Of a DNA stretch of 51,418 nucleotides, positions 1-8,744 are shown piece after piece; positions within the stretch are counted from its first letter, which is position 1, and every line of letters begins with the position of its first letter. Origin of the DNA: Chloroflexota bacterium (GTDB taxonomy: Bacteria; Chloroflexota; Anaerolineae; Aggregatilineales; Phototrophicaceae); assembly GCA_009840575.1 (NCBI GenBank), contig VXNO01000091.1, positions 1 through 51,418 of the forward strand. Reading direction: 5' to 3'. Below the pieces are notes generated by a model. It did no database searches. It was not told the origin of the DNA and saw nothing but the letters and a program-made list of their open reading frames with translations. Made by a program: the position numbers and the translations under genes.

Positions 1-303
1 GGCGGGCGGGTCATCGCGGTTGGCACGACATCGGCGCGGACTTTGGAATCGGCGGCGGTGGACGGCGCGAGCGAGCAAAATAGTGTCCGACCATTCGCGG
101 CGGATACTTCGCTTTTCATTTATCCCGGCTATCGCTGGCGGGCGGTTGATGGGCTGATTACCAATTTTCACCTGCCCCGCTCCAGCCTGCTGATGATGCT
201 CAGCGCTTTCGTCGGGCGCGAGCGGCTGTTGGCGGCTTACGAGGTCGCCAAGCGCCAGGGCTACCGCTTCTATTCATTTGGCGATTGCATGTTTATCTGT
301 TGA
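1..303 (+). CDS. queA: tRNA preQ1 ribosyltransferase-isomerase QueA, C-terminal part
   Basis: Reading frame 1 is open from the window edge and ends at the TGA at 301-303. It encodes the last 100 residues of QueA, which transfers and isomerises the ribosyl part of S-adenosylmethionine onto preQ1 in tRNA to give epoxyqueuosine. The visible C-terminal signature contains [31 protein letters not shown] and [10 protein letters not shown], all characteristic of the family. The family usually ends in a GDAMLI-like stretch; here it is GDCMFIC, so two late residues differ. The N-terminal part lies outside the window. Confidence 0.93.
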   Translation, partial: GGRVIAVGTTSARTLESAAVDGASEQNSVRPFAADTSLFIYPGYRWRAVDGLITNFHLPRSSLLMMLSAFVGRERLLAAYEVAKRQGYRFYSFGDCMFIC

Positions 304-321
304 GCGCGGCAAGATTCAGGC

Positions 322-349
322 TTGACTGCCAGCGGCTTTCGGCTACCAT
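322..349 (+). promoter_or_regulatory. candidate promoter of the rplU-rpmA operon
   Basis: TTGACT (322-327), a 16-base spacer and TACCAT (344-349) form a sigma70-like promoter in the gap after queA. The predicted start, near 355, lies right at the foot of the hairpin at 356-382. The -10 box matches consensus only moderately, so this is inference from sequence. Confidence 0.4.
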
Positions 350-355
350 GCCATG

Positions 356-382
356 CTGTCCCGCAGGGAGTCTGCGCGACAG
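356..382 (+). promoter_or_regulatory. 5' leader hairpin upstream of rplU
   Basis: CTGTC-C-CGCAG, a GGAGT loop and CTGCG-C-GACAG form a ten-base-pair stem broken by one C/C mismatch. It sits between the candidate promoter and rplU, about 80 bases before the start codon, and the loop carries a purine-rich GGAG. Ribosomal protein leaders often bind the encoded protein; whether this one does is unknown. Confidence 0.4.
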
Positions 383-462
383 TCCGAATCCGATTTTCCC
401 CGTGAGTTGAGCCTGTGGCGGCGTCGGCTGCGGAGAAAGCAAGCGAAAGTTGGAGACAACCC

Positions 463-774
463 ATGTACGCAATCATCCGCAGCGGCGGGAAGCAATATCG
501 GGCGGAAGTCGGCGCGACCATTGATGTCGATCGCCTGCCCAATGAAGTTGGCGAGCAACTTGAGATAGACGATGTGCTGTTGGTGGCGGATGGCGATGAA
601 GCCAGGATTGGCGCGCCGAGGCTTGATGGCGCGTCCGTTTCCGCCACGGTGGTCGAGCAGTTTCGCGGCAAGAAGATCATCGTTTATAAATATCGTCAGC
701 GCACGAATTATCGGCGCAAGCAGGGGCATCGGCAGTATTATACGCGCTTGCGCATAGACGAGATCCGCGTGTAG
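463..774 (+). CDS. rplU: 50S ribosomal protein L21
   Basis: 103-residue protein of normal L21 length and sequence. It starts MYAIIRSGGKQYR, has the typical RGKKIIVYKYRQR segment and ends in the conserved R-x-Y-T-x-L-R-I stretch. L21 binds 23S rRNA in the large subunit together with L20. The ATG at 463 is chosen because GGAGA at 452-456 lies six bases upstream and the family starts here; an in-frame ATG at 415 would add 16 unrelated residues. It is followed 21 bases later by rpmA, the usual bacterial gene order. Confidence 0.97.
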   Translation: MYAIIRSGGKQYRAEVGATIDVDRLPNEVGEQLEIDDVLLVADGDEARIGAPRLDGASVSATVVEQFRGKKIIVYKYRQRTNYRRKQGHRQYYTRLRIDEIRV

Positions 775-795
775 GCGGGCGAAGGAGCGGCAAGT

Positions 796-1083
796 ATGGC
801 ACATAAAAAAGGCGGCGGCTCGTCCAGCAATGGGCGCGACAGCAATTCCAAACGGTTGGGCGTGAAGCATTATGGCGGGCAGCATGTCATCCCCGGCAAC
901 ATCATCGTGCGCCAGCGCGGCAGCAAGTTTCATCCCGGCGAGGGCGTCGGCATGGGCAAGGATTATACGATTTTTGCCACCCGCGAGGGCTTCGTGCATT
1001 TTGAAAAGATGCGCGGACGCAACGGTCAAAAGCGCATTTCTGTACACGCGCAGCACGTCAAGACCGGGCAGTCTTTGCGCTAA
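796..1083 (+). CDS. rpmA: 50S ribosomal protein L27
   Basis: 95-residue L27. The N-terminus [16 protein letters not shown] is the exposed arm that reaches the peptidyl-transferase centre; it starts directly with the functional sequence, without the cleavable extension found in Firmicutes. The core contains [11 protein letters not shown] and [13 protein letters not shown], as expected. GGAG at 783-786 supports the start. It is co-directional with rplU and rpmE. Confidence 0.97.
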   Translation: MAHKKGGGSSSNGRDSNSKRLGVKHYGGQHVIPGNIIVRQRGSKFHPGEGVGMGKDYTIFATREGFVHFEKMRGRNGQKRISVHAQHVKTGQSLR

Positions 1084-1098
1084 AATCTCAACATAAGT

Positions 1099-1128
1099 CG
1101 CTTGCGCCACTCACAGCAGCCGCAAGCG
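1099..1128 (+). promoter_or_regulatory. intercistronic hairpin between rpmA and rpmE
   Basis: CGCTTGCG (1099-1106) and CGCAAGCG (1121-1128) are perfect inverted repeats with a 14-base loop. The stem ends one base before the GGAGG ribosome-binding site of rpmE (1130-1134), so folding could limit rpmE translation or mark an RNA-processing site. No T-run follows, which argues against a terminator. Confidence 0.45.
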
Positions 1129-1139
1129 CGGAGGACACC

Positions 1140-1598
1140 ATGAAACAAGGCATTCACCCGGCTTGGCACGCTACGCCCGTTCGCTGTATGACCTGCGGCA
1201 CAACCTGGACGACCGGTTCGACGGTCAAATCGCTGACCGTCGAAATCTGCTCCAACTGTCATCCCTTCTACACGGGCGAACAACGCATTGTCGATACCGA
1301 GGGCCGCGTCGACAAGTTCATGAAACGTTTGCAGCAGCGTGACCAAATCCGCTCGCAGCAAGTCAAGCGCGAAGAAGAACGTACCCCGCTCGACCTGCCG
1401 TTGGCGGAGCTGAAACTTGGCGAGCGCTATACCACAATTTTGCAAGAGCACGGCATCACTGTCGTCGCTGATGTGCTGGACCGGCTGGGCGACGAAGGCG
1501 ATAACAACAGCCTCCTGGAGATCCAAGGCATCGGGCGCAAGGTCGTCAGCGATATGAAGAAGTCACTGCGCGCCCGCGGTTACGAGCTGCACATCTAA
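1140..1598 (+). CDS. rpmE: ribosomal protein L31 fused to an RNA polymerase alpha-CTD-like domain
   Basis: 152 residues; ordinary L31 is about 70. Residues 1-75 are zinc-type L31: [10 protein letters not shown], then C16-x-x-C19 and C37-x-x-C40, then [21 protein letters not shown] charged linker (76-88) follows. Residues 89-150 resemble the helix-hairpin-helix C-terminal domain of the RNA polymerase alpha subunit, with [20 protein letters not shown] and [19 protein letters not shown]. That domain in alpha binds UP-element DNA and regulators. The frame is continuous, so this is a fusion and not a read-through artefact. GGAGG at 1130-1134 fixes the start. The role of the extra domain is unknown; a link between ribosome and transcription is only inference. 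Confidence 0.88.
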   Translation: MKQGIHPAWHATPVRCMTCGTTWTTGSTVKSLTVEICSNCHPFYTGEQRIVDTEGRVDKFMKRLQQRDQIRSQQVKREEERTPLDLPLAELKLGERYTTILQEHGITVVADVLDRLGDEGDNNSLLEIQGIGRKVVSDMKKSLRARGYELHI

Positions 1599-1617
1599 AT
1601 CGCCCGCCAACCTGGTC

Positions 1618-2199
1618 ATGAGGCACGAGGCGGGCAGCCTGGAAGTCATCTGCGGCAGCATGTTCAGCGGTAAGTCCGAAGAATTGATTCGCCGTGTGCG
1701 CCGCGCCATCATCGCCCGCCAGCAGGTGGCTGTCTTCAAGCCACAGATCGACGACCGCTACGGCATCCAGCGTATCGCCAGCCACGATGGGCAGGCGGTT
1801 GCCGCCATCGCTGTCGCTACCGCAGCAGAAATCTATGCGTGCGCCAATGGCTCCAGCACCGTCGTCGCCATAGACGAAGCGCAATTCTTCGATGACGAAA
1901 TTGTGCCGGTGGTACAGCGGCTGGTGAACGAGCACAACATCCGCGTCATCATCGCTGGACTGGATACGGATTTTCGCGGCGAGCCCTTTGGCGCTATGCC
2001 CGAATTGCTGTGCATCGCCGAAGAAGTGGTGAAGCTGCACGCGATTTGTGTGGTCTGCGGAGGCGATGCCAGCCGCACCCAGCGATTGGTCGATGGCAAG
2101 CCCGCCGCCTATGACGACCCCATCATCTTGGTCGGCGCGCAGGAATCCTACGAAGCCCGCTGCCGATTTTGCCACGAAGTCGCGGGGGCGCAGGGCTAA
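1618..2199 (+). CDS. tdk: thymidine kinase, type II
   Basis: 193 residues. Phosphorylates thymidine to dTMP in the salvage pathway. The P-loop is GSMFSGKS (residues 13-20), the Walker-B-like lasso motif is DEAQFF (86-91) and [11 protein letters not shown] (115-125) is the family's substrate segment. A structural zinc site is formed by C144, C147, C182 and C185. Length is normal for the small bacterial enzyme. The Shine-Dalgarno sequence is weak. Its TAA stop interlocks with the convergent sucD stop. The window also carries thyX, so thymidylate can be made by salvage and by the flavin-dependent route. Confidence 0.95.
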   Translation: MRHEAGSLEVICGSMFSGKSEELIRRVRRAIIARQQVAVFKPQIDDRYGIQRIASHDGQAVAAIAVATAAEIYACANGSSTVVAIDEAQFFDDEIVPVVQRLVNEHNIRVIIAGLDTDFRGEPFGAMPELLCIAEEVVKLHAICVVCGGDASRTQRLVDGKPAAYDDPIILVGAQESYEARCRFCHEVAGAQG

Positions 2200-3053
2200 G
2201 CAAGCAAGCTGGGTATCGCTTCGGGGTTGTTGGCGACGCGCGCGCCAGCCGCTTCCAATGCCTGGATTTTCTCGTCGGCGCTGCCCTCGCCGCCATCGAC
2301 GATCGCGCCGGCATGGCCCATGCGTTTGCCGGGCGGGGCGCTCCTGCCCGCGATGAATGCCGCGACCGGTTTCGTCATGCAATTCTTGATGTAGTCAGCC
2401 GCCACAATCTCGGCGCTGCCGCCAATCTCACCCAACAGCGCGACCTTTTCTGTCTCGGGGTCGTTCTCAAACATTTCCAGCACATCCACAAATGTCGTGC
2501 CGATGACGGGGTCGCCGCCGATGCCGACGATGGTCGAGATGCCGATGCCGGCGTTTTTCATGGCAAAACCGACCTCGTAGGTCAATGTGCCGCTCTTGGA
2601 CACCACGCCGACATTGCCCGGCTCGGCGACCATAGCCGGGATGATGCCGACTTTGGCTTGCCCTGGCGTCATGACCCCAGGGCAATTTGGGCCAATGAGA
2701 CGGCTGCCGCGGCGCTTGCAAAATGCCACCACCTTCATCATATCGGCGACGGGAATATGCTCGGTCAGGCAGATAATCAGCTTGATGCCGGCATCAGCCG
2801 CTTCCATAACAGCATCAGGGGCGAAGCGCGCCGGCACGGTGACCAGGCTGGTATCGGCATTGGTTGTTTGTACAGCCGCCCGCACGGTATCAAAAACAGG
2901 CGCGCTCTCGAACCATTCGCCGCCTTTGCCCGGCGTGACTCCGCCGACAACCTGCGTGCCATAAGCCATCATCAGCCGCGCATGGAAGCCGCCTTGCCTG
3001 CCCGTGATGCCCTGCACCAGCACCAGGGAGTTGCGGTCGATGAGAATGGACAT
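2196..3053 (-). CDS. sucD: succinate-CoA ligase, alpha subunit
   Basis: 285 residues, the usual length. With SucC it interconverts succinyl-CoA and succinate with phosphorylation of ADP or GDP in the TCA cycle. The N-terminal Rossmann CoA-binding domain contains [21 protein letters not shown] (121-127) and KSGTLTYE (153-160) are family signatures; the phosphorylated histidine is H247 in [11 protein letters not shown]. The start ATG overlaps the last base of the sucC stop (TGATG), a sign of translational coupling, so longer upstream reading is not needed. Confidence 0.96.
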   Translation of the reverse strand: MSILIDRNSLVLVQGITGRQGGFHARLMMAYGTQVVGGVTPGKGGEWFESAPVFDTVRAAVQTTNADTSLVTVPARFAPDAVMEAADAGIKLIICLTEHIPVADMMKVVAFCKRRGSRLIGPNCPGVMTPGQAKVGIIPAMVAEPGNVGVVSKSGTLTYEVGFAMKNAGIGISTIVGIGGDPVIGTTFVDVLEMFENDPETEKVALLGEIGGSAEIVAADYIKNCMTKPVAAFIAGRSAPPGKRMGHAGAIVDGGEGSADEKIQALEAAGARVANNPEAIPSLLA

Positions 3054-4213
3054 CAGGCTTGCTCCTTTGCTGCCGCGACCGCCATCTGCGCGGCTTGCGT
3101 CAAGGTCTCGGCGCTGGCGATATTCGGCATCCGCGCCTGGCTGATGATTGCATTGCCCTCGCTGGCGTTCGTGCCTTGCAGGCGAATGACCATCGGCACA
3201 TTGGGTTTGACTTCGTTGTAGGCGGTCAAGATGCCGTCCGCGACCTCGTCGCAGCGGGTGATGCCGCCGAAGATGTTGATGAGCACGCAACGTACTTTGG
3301 CGTCCGACAAGATAATGCGTAAAGCCGCCGCCACCTGCTCGGGCGATGCGCCACCGCCGATATCCAGGAAGTTGGCGGGACCAATGCCATCGGCATCGCC
3401 ATAGAGCTTGGTCATATCCATGGTGGTCATAGCCAAGCCAGCGCCATTGACCATACAGCCAATCTGCCCATCCAGCTTGATGAACGTGATGCCAGCTTCA
3501 CGCGCGAGTCGTTCCGATTCGGGTTCGCCACTGGCATCGCGCTGGGCAGCGAGCTTGGGCTGGCGGAAGAGCGCGTTGTCGTCGATGATGACTTTGCCAT
3601 CGACAGCCAGCAACTCGCCCCCGCCGGTGATGACCAGAGGATTGATCTCCGCCAGTTCGGCATCGCTTTCGCTGTAGCAGCGGTAGAGGCTCCGCAAGAT
3701 GCTGCCGAAGCTGCGCCAGCGCGCGCGCGGCATGCCCATGGCGCTGGCGATATAGGTCAGTTGGAAGTTCTGCAAGCCAAGGCTGGGGTCGATGCGCTCA
3801 CGGATAATCGCCTCGGGGCGCTCACGGTTAAGCTCCTCGATATCCATGCCGCCTTCCATGGAGCTCATAATCAGCGGGCAGCCTGCCGCGCGGTCGTTGG
3901 TGATTGCCAAATAGATTTCTTGCTGAATAGCCGCGGCGGGGTCAATCAGCACTTGCTCTACGGTCAAGCCTTTGATATCCATGCCCAATATATCAGCGGC
4001 GAATTGGCGGGCTTCATCGGCATCGCGCGCCAGTTTGACACCGCCGGCTTTGCCGCGTCCGCCGACATGCACCTGCGCCTTCACGACGACTGCCTCGCCC
4101 AACTGGCTGGCGATTTCATGCGCTTCGTCGGGCGTCCTTGCCACCTGCCCGTCCGGGATGGGGATGCCAAACTCACGAAACAAGAATTTCGACTGGTATT
4201 CATGCAGCTTCAA
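3053..4213 (-). CDS. sucC: succinate-CoA ligase, beta subunit
   Basis: 386 residues starting at a TTG. The chosen start gives (M)[16 protein letters not shown], matching the family N-terminus, and AGGA/GGAGGA at 4221-4226 lies seven bases upstream. An ATG further out would add 65 residues with no similarity to the family. The ATP-grasp domain holds [26 protein letters not shown] and [13 protein letters not shown] are the nucleotide- and subunit-interface segments. First gene of the sucCD pair, divergent from the LysM genes. Confidence 0.96.
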   Translation of the reverse strand: MKLHEYQSKFLFREFGIPIPDGQVARTPDEAHEIASQLGEAVVVKAQVHVGGRGKAGGVKLARDADEARQFAADILGMDIKGLTVEQVLIDPAAAIQQEIYLAITNDRAAGCPLIMSSMEGGMDIEELNRERPEAIIRERIDPSLGLQNFQLTYIASAMGMPRARWRSFGSILRSLYRCYSESDAELAEINPLVITGGGELLAVDGKVIIDDNALFRQPKLAAQRDASGEPESERLAREAGITFIKLDGQIGCMVNGAGLAMTTMDMTKLYGDADGIGPANFLDIGGGASPEQVAAALRIILSDAKVRCVLINIFGGITRCDEVADGILTAYNEVKPNVPMVIRLQGTNASEGNAIISQARMPNIASAETLTQAAQMAVAAAKEQA

Positions 4214-4322
4214 GAGGCTGTCCTCCGCTGATTGCCTGATGGCGCGCAAGTGGCTAGGGTAGTGTAAAGTCGGCGCTTTCTCAAGCCACAGTTCCGCAGG
4301 CGCGAGATGCGACCATTGGTTT

Positions 4323-4351
4323 TTGTATAGATTGCGCAATGCCTGTAGACT
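4323..4351 (+). promoter_or_regulatory. weak candidate promoter for the LysM gene pair
   Basis: TTGTAT (4323-4328), a 17-base spacer and TAGACT (4346-4351) precede the first LysM gene by about 40 bases. The match is moderate. On the opposite strand TACACT (4264-4259) could be a -10 element for sucC, but no good -35 is seen. Confidence 0.3.
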
Positions 4352-4389
4352 ATTGGGAAGTTGGTTCGGTCGCCGATATGGGGGCGAAG

Positions 4390-6051
4390 ATGAGCAAGCG
4401 ACTAGCATTCATATTTCTTTTTTCTTTGGCGGTCTTGATGAGCATCGCCTTGGCACAAGAGGAAGAAGCAGTTCAAGAACAAGAAGAGGTTGTCGAGCTG
4501 CTCGTCAATGGCAATTTTGATGGCGAATTTATTCGGCGCGAAGGGCCTGCGCCGCGCCATGTAGCGGCAGGCTGGACGCCGTGGCACATCCCGCCCAGCG
4601 CCGCCAGCCCGTCCTTCGCCAACCACGACCCCAATTATGACCGCGAAAACGACCGCATCCATGTCAGCGTCGGCTCGGCGCAGAAATTCTTCACGCTCTT
4701 CGCGACGCACCAAGGCGGGCTTTATCAACGTGTCGAAGGCCTCAAGAGTGGTGCCACCTATCGCTTCACCGTCTATGGCTATGTGTGGTCGTCCAGCTTT
4801 GAAGATGCGGATATCAGCGAAGACCCGGGCGATGTCGTGCTGCGCGTGGGCATCGACCCGACAGGCGGCATCGACGGCACAAGCCCGGATATCATCTGGT
4901 CGACAGCCGCCACCTTCTTTTATGACGCCTATCGCCAATATGCGGTCATCGCCACCGCCGAGAGCGACGCAATCACCGTCTTCATCGAGTCGACCGTGGG
5001 CGGCCCACGCGCCAACAATTATATCTATGTCGATAATGCGGTACTGGAGGTCGCCAGCGAGACGGTCTTTCTAATCAACGATACGCCAACGCCCGAGACT
5101 TTGAGTTCGCCAACGCCCGCCCCGACTCTGGATACAACAGCGACCCGCGCCAGCGACTCCACGCCTGCGATAACCGCTACGCCAAGCCCAAGCCCTACCC
5201 CGACGCCAGCTGGCGTGACGCATATTGTGGAAGAAGGCGATACGGTAAGTTCACTCGCCTTTGAATACGATACAACCATCGCCGCTATCGCCGCAGCCAA
5301 TCGCCTGGGCGAGCGCAATGTCATCTTCATCGGGCAAAGGCTTATTGTGCCTGTTAGCAGCCTCGCCGCGCAATTTCTCGATGTGTTTGCGGAATCCCCT
5401 ACACCCACAGCGACAACTACGCCCACAGCCACGGCAACACTGACACCGACGCCGACCTATACGCCGACACTGACACCGACCGCCACCGATACGCCGACGC
5501 TGACCCCAACGCCGCATACCTATCAAATCCTGCGCGGCGATACGCTGTCGTCTATCGGGGCGCGCTATGGCATGACAGTCGCTGAAATTGTCCAGCTGAA
5601 CGGCATATTCAACCGAAATGACATTGATGTCGGGCAGGTGCTGGTTCTCGCCACGCGCACGCCCATCCCCACCGCCACCCCTGTGCCCACCAACACACCC
5701 GCGCCTATCCCCACCAGCGCTACCAGTTACATCGTGCAGGCGGGTGAGACGCTCAGCGAGATTGCAGCCAGGTTTAGCACGACGGTCGCGGCGCTGGTGG
5801 AGCTGAACGAGCTTGAAAATCCCCGGCTCATTTATGCCGGGCAGGTGCTGGAAGTGCTCGGCATTGTGGCGACAGTACCGCCGACGCCTAGCCCGACGCC
5901 AACGCCCATCCTGCACACTGTCCGCCGCGGCGATACCTTGTATGCCATTGCGCTGAGTTATGGTGCCGATGTGTATTCAATTGCCCAGCGCAATAATTTA
6001 GTCAATGTGCATGCGCTGACCATCGGGCAAGTGCTGGTTATTCCTGGCTGA
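4390..6051 (+). CDS. secreted protein with a carbohydrate-binding-like domain and four LysM repeats
   Basis: 553 residues. A signal peptide (about 1-22, hydrophobic core FIFLFSLAVLMSIALA) is followed by an acidic patch, then a beta-rich module (about 35-220) with LLVNGNFDGEF and NNYIYVDNAVLEV, resembling carbohydrate-binding jelly-roll modules. Four LysM domains lie at about 277-322, 376-421, 446-491 and 508-553, joined by long Thr/Pro linkers. LysM binds N-acetylglucosamine-containing glycans such as peptidoglycan. No catalytic domain is seen, so it is a cell-wall or glycan adhesin or scaffold. An ATG at 4378 is an alternative start. The next gene, 17 bases downstream, also carries LysM. Confidence 0.85.
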   Translation: MSKRLAFIFLFSLAVLMSIALAQEEEAVQEQEEVVELLVNGNFDGEFIRREGPAPRHVAAGWTPWHIPPSAASPSFANHDPNYDRENDRIHVSVGSAQKFFTLFATHQGGLYQRVEGLKSGATYRFTVYGYVWSSSFEDADISEDPGDVVLRVGIDPTGGIDGTSPDIIWSTAATFFYDAYRQYAVIATAESDAITVFIESTVGGPRANNYIYVDNAVLEVASETVFLINDTPTPETLSSPTPAPTLDTTATRASDSTPAITATPSPSPTPTPAGVTHIVEEGDTVSSLAFEYDTTIAAIAAANRLGERNVIFIGQRLIVPVSSLAAQFLDVFAESPTPTATTTPTATATLTPTPTYTPTLTPTATDTPTLTPTPHTYQILRGDTLSSIGARYGMTVAEIVQLNGIFNRNDIDVGQVLVLATRTPIPTATPVPTNTPAPIPTSATSYIVQAGETLSEIAARFSTTVAALVELNELENPRLIYAGQVLEVLGIVATVPPTPSPTPTPILHTVRRGDTLYAIALSYGADVYSIAQRNNLVNVHALTIGQVLVIPG

Positions 6052-6068
6052 GGCGAAGAGGCTGCCGC

Positions 6069-7418
6069 TTGAAAGTCCAAATCCACTGCCTGATTTGCTG
6101 TCTGTTGGTCTGCTTTGCGGCTGCGCAGGCTCTCGCGCAGGAGCAGGCCAGCCCCGCCCTGACCATGCATGTGGTGCAGCGTGGCGAGAATCTCTTCCGC
6201 ATCGCCCTGCAGTATGACCTGTTCGCCGACCAGGTCGCCCAAGCCAATGGTTTGCAAGTGAGCGATAGTTTGCAGCCCGGGCAGCGGCTGCTCATTCCAC
6301 TGGGCGCAGCCGCCGCGACGCCAACACCGATGCCAATCGCAATCGCTACAGCCGCCGCGCCGCCGACCCTGACCACTGTCAATCCTGCGCAGACAAGTGT
6401 GGCGGGCGGGCCCCATTCTTTCGCGCGGGACGGCGCAATGCCCACAGCTTACCTGCATACCGTAGCCGCCGGCGAAACGCTCTTTGTCATCGGCTTGCAA
6501 TATAACCTGACTGTCGACGCCATCGCAAAAGCCAATGACATGGACAACCCAAACCTGCTGCGCATCGGCCAGCAACTGACCGTGCCAGGCATCGAGCTGC
6601 CCAAGCTGACGAGCGCCCTGCCCGATGCGGCGCTGGCATTCACCATCGATCCGCTGGTTTTCAAAGAGGGACAAACATCGCGCATCGAGCTTTGGACGCG
6701 CGATGCCATGACGATCGCCGGGACATTCCTCGGGCAGGACTTGCCGGTCATCACGCGCGAGGCAGGCAGGCGGCACAATCTGCTGGTGGGCGTGCCGATG
6801 TTCACGCCGACAGCGATTTATCCATTGGAGTTGACGCTGATGGATGCGGCTGGGGAGGCGCAGCGAATCTCCGCCCGAGTGCAAGTCATCAGCGGCGGTT
6901 ACTTCCGGCAGAGCCTGACCATCAATGACAGCGAACTGCTGGCGCGGGAAGTGGAAACGGCGGAGTTCGCCCGGCTGGCGCAAATCGCGGCGGCTTTTTC
7001 ACCACAGCGCAGTTGGGAAGCGTCGCTGCGCCTGCCAGCCACGGACAATATGAATGCCTTTTTTGGCACCCTGCGCTCATATAATGGCAGCCCTTTCGAC
7101 CGCTACCACAGCGGCGTCGACTTCGCTGGCGCGGTTGGCACATCGGTGCGGGCGGCGGCGGCTGGGGAGGTCAAGATGGTCGAGCGGCTGCAGATCCGCG
7201 GCAACACCGTCATGATTGACCACGGCTGGGGCATCTACAGCCTGTACGCGCATCTGAACGCGACGCACCCACAAGTCGGCGCGCAGGTGCAGCAAGGCGA
7301 GGTTATCGGCACGATCGGCTCAACCGGGCGCAGCACAGGACCACACCTGCATTGGGAAGTCTGGGTGAATGGCGTCAATGTCGACCCCCTGCAATGGGTC
7401 AACGAAGTCTTCCCCTAG
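6069..7418 (+). CDS. secreted M23 metallopeptidase with two LysM domains
   Basis: 449 residues from a TTG start (the reading MKVQIHCLICC begins a clear signal peptide ending near AQALAQ). LysM domains lie at about 33-77 and 128-175. A beta-rich region (200-310) leads to a C-terminal M23 (LytM-type) domain with zinc ligands H347 and D351 in YHSGVDFAG and H426-x-H428 in GPHLHWE. The enzyme probably cuts peptidoglycan cross-links outside the membrane. It pairs with the LysM protein upstream. Its TAG stop interlocks with that of the convergent membrane-protein gene. Confidence 0.92.
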   Translation: MKVQIHCLICCLLVCFAAAQALAQEQASPALTMHVVQRGENLFRIALQYDLFADQVAQANGLQVSDSLQPGQRLLIPLGAAAATPTPMPIAIATAAAPPTLTTVNPAQTSVAGGPHSFARDGAMPTAYLHTVAAGETLFVIGLQYNLTVDAIAKANDMDNPNLLRIGQQLTVPGIELPKLTSALPDAALAFTIDPLVFKEGQTSRIELWTRDAMTIAGTFLGQDLPVITREAGRRHNLLVGVPMFTPTAIYPLELTLMDAAGEAQRISARVQVISGGYFRQSLTINDSELLAREVETAEFARLAQIAAAFSPQRSWEASLRLPATDNMNAFFGTLRSYNGSPFDRYHSGVDFAGAVGTSVRAAAAGEVKMVERLQIRGNTVMIDHGWGIYSLYAHLNATHPQVGAQVQQGEVIGTIGSTGRSTGPHLHWEVWVNGVNVDPLQWVNEVFP

Positions 7419-8563
7419 CGGTATGCGCCGTCCAGCGCCTCGAAGTCAGTGAACAAGAAGTGGTCGTGGTAATAGTGAATCCACAGGAATGACAGAATCG
7501 CTGTGTAATAGGCGATGTCAAAGTGGCTGTTGCCATCGATGCCTGGCTTGACAATACCCGCCAGCGCATAGACCAGCGCGAATATCAGCGCGGAGCCGAC
7601 CAGCAGCAAGGCGCTGAAGCCATAGAGCGCGCGCGAATCGGCTGTCTTGCGGCTGAAGCGAGCCACCAGCGGCGCGTCTTCATCCAAATCGCCCATCAGC
7701 TGGCGAATCTTGATGATATAAAAAGTGATAGCTAAATACTGGAAAGAATGCCAGGTATTCAGCCCTTGAAAAGCCGTATCGAGATTGGGCAGCAGCGGCG
7801 TGAAGAAAGCCACAACCACCGTCAGCGAGACGAAGATAAACTTGGGCATATTGAGGATGCCATGCCGCGCTTCATGGATTGACTTGCCGATATAAGCGAC
7901 CAGCGCCGCGCCGAATATCACCGTAACCAGGATGAAGAACCAGGGATTGTCCGGCTGCTGGAAGAGGTCAGGGATGGCTTCGCCCAGGTCATTTTGTCCG
8001 ATTTCGAAGGTGCCTTGGCTGATCTTCCACATGGCGATGGGGAAGAGGCTGGTCAATACGATGGCATAGTCAATCAAGCGCGCCAGCGGGCTCAAGGCGC
8101 TGCGGCGGACGAACCTGGCTTCTTTGTGATTGTAAAGCTCGACGATATAGGTAACTTGATGCAAGACATGCAGCGACGCCCAGAAAAAGAAAAAGGTCAG
8201 CATCAAGCTGAGGTTCAGAAAAGCCAGCGAGATTACGATGACGGGGATGATGATCGACGAGCGAATCAGGGTGGGATAGCGTTCTTTGAAGCGCTCATCC
8301 AGCCCCGTGCGCAGGAAAGTCGACATCATGTGCGGGCCGCCGATTGCCACCGCGACAAAGGCATTCACCAGGTTGCGGCTGACGTCGTCATCCAGCCCAA
8401 ATCGCACGCCCAGCAGGTACATCACATAGGGCAGCGGCACGACAACTACGCTGAGCGTGATAAAGAACAAGTCCCAGCGGCGGTTGCGCAGCCACAGACT
8501 GCCTTTGTCAATCTCGGCATAGTAGGCTTGCGAGCGATTCAGCGAAATTGTGGTTGATGCCAT
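7415..8563 (-). CDS. polytopic membrane protein with conserved-looking histidine clusters, function unknown
   Basis: 382 residues with about eight hydrophobic helices. I do not recognise a named family with certainty. Histidines cluster at or next to helices: H78 (GGPHMMST), H132 and H135 (SLHVLHQ), H230 and H234, H272 (NTWHSFQYL) and H363, H366, H368 (WIHYYHDHF). Such spacing is typical of membrane metalloenzymes, for example diiron desaturases, hydroxylases and the Brp/Blh carotene-cleavage group, but none of their exact motifs is present. It stands alone; its C-terminal end overlaps the M23 gene by four bases, and its upstream region holds repeats. Confidence 0.75.
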   Translation of the reverse strand: MASTTISLNRSQAYYAEIDKGSLWLRNRRWDLFFITLSVVVVPLPYVMYLLGVRFGLDDDVSRNLVNAFVAVAIGGPHMMSTFLRTGLDERFKERYPTLIRSSIIIPVIVISLAFLNLSLMLTFFFFWASLHVLHQVTYIVELYNHKEARFVRRSALSPLARLIDYAIVLTSLFPIAMWKISQGTFEIGQNDLGEAIPDLFQQPDNPWFFILVTVIFGAALVAYIGKSIHEARHGILNMPKFIFVSLTVVVAFFTPLLPNLDTAFQGLNTWHSFQYLAITFYIIKIRQLMGDLDEDAPLVARFSRKTADSRALYGFSALLLVGSALIFALVYALAGIVKPGIDGNSHFDIAYYTAILSFLWIHYYHDHFLFTDFEALDGAYR

Positions 8564-8656
8564 GCCTTGGCTCCCAACGCGGCTGATGATTGCATTCTAG
8601 CAAAAATACTTGGCATTGCAAAATAGGCTTTACCCCGGGCAATCGGTTCAAAACTT

Positions 8657-8742
8657 ATTTTCCACAGAGGCACAGAAGCAAAATCAAGAAAGTAATGCGA
8701 AAATCTAGGAATGAATGTAGGGGCGAGGCGGCGACTCGTCCG
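8657..8742 (+). repeat. composite intergenic repeat: CACAGAG element plus REP-like palindrome
   Basis: CCACAGAGGCACAGA (8662-8676) is followed about 40 bases later by a 26-base palindrome at 8717-8742 (GTAGGGGCGAGGCGG, one base, ACTCGTCCG; seven-base-pair stem with one G-T pair). The same two parts, in the same order and orientation relative to each other, recur at 40791-40833. This fills the 181-base gap between the two flanking minus-strand genes. Confidence 0.7.
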
Positions 8743-8744
8743 CG

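Noticed and set aside
1375-1598. Read-through or frameshift after a normal rpmE stop as the cause of the long L31
   Set aside because: The reading frame is continuous and the second half has a coherent alpha-CTD-like pattern, so it is a true fusion.
2169-3221. Long plus-strand open frame opposite sucD
   Set aside because: It is a mirror of sucD codon use (GC-rich third positions) and has no family resemblance; sucD on the minus strand is complete with all its motifs.
3053-4408. Longer sucC starting at 4408
   Set aside because: The extra 65 residues do not match the family, while a TTG with a perfect Shine-Dalgarno sequence gives the standard N-terminus.
5380-5520. Tandem DNA repeat or CRISPR-like array
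   Set aside because: The repeats are imperfect Thr-Pro codons in the linker of the LysM protein and have no spacers of equal length.
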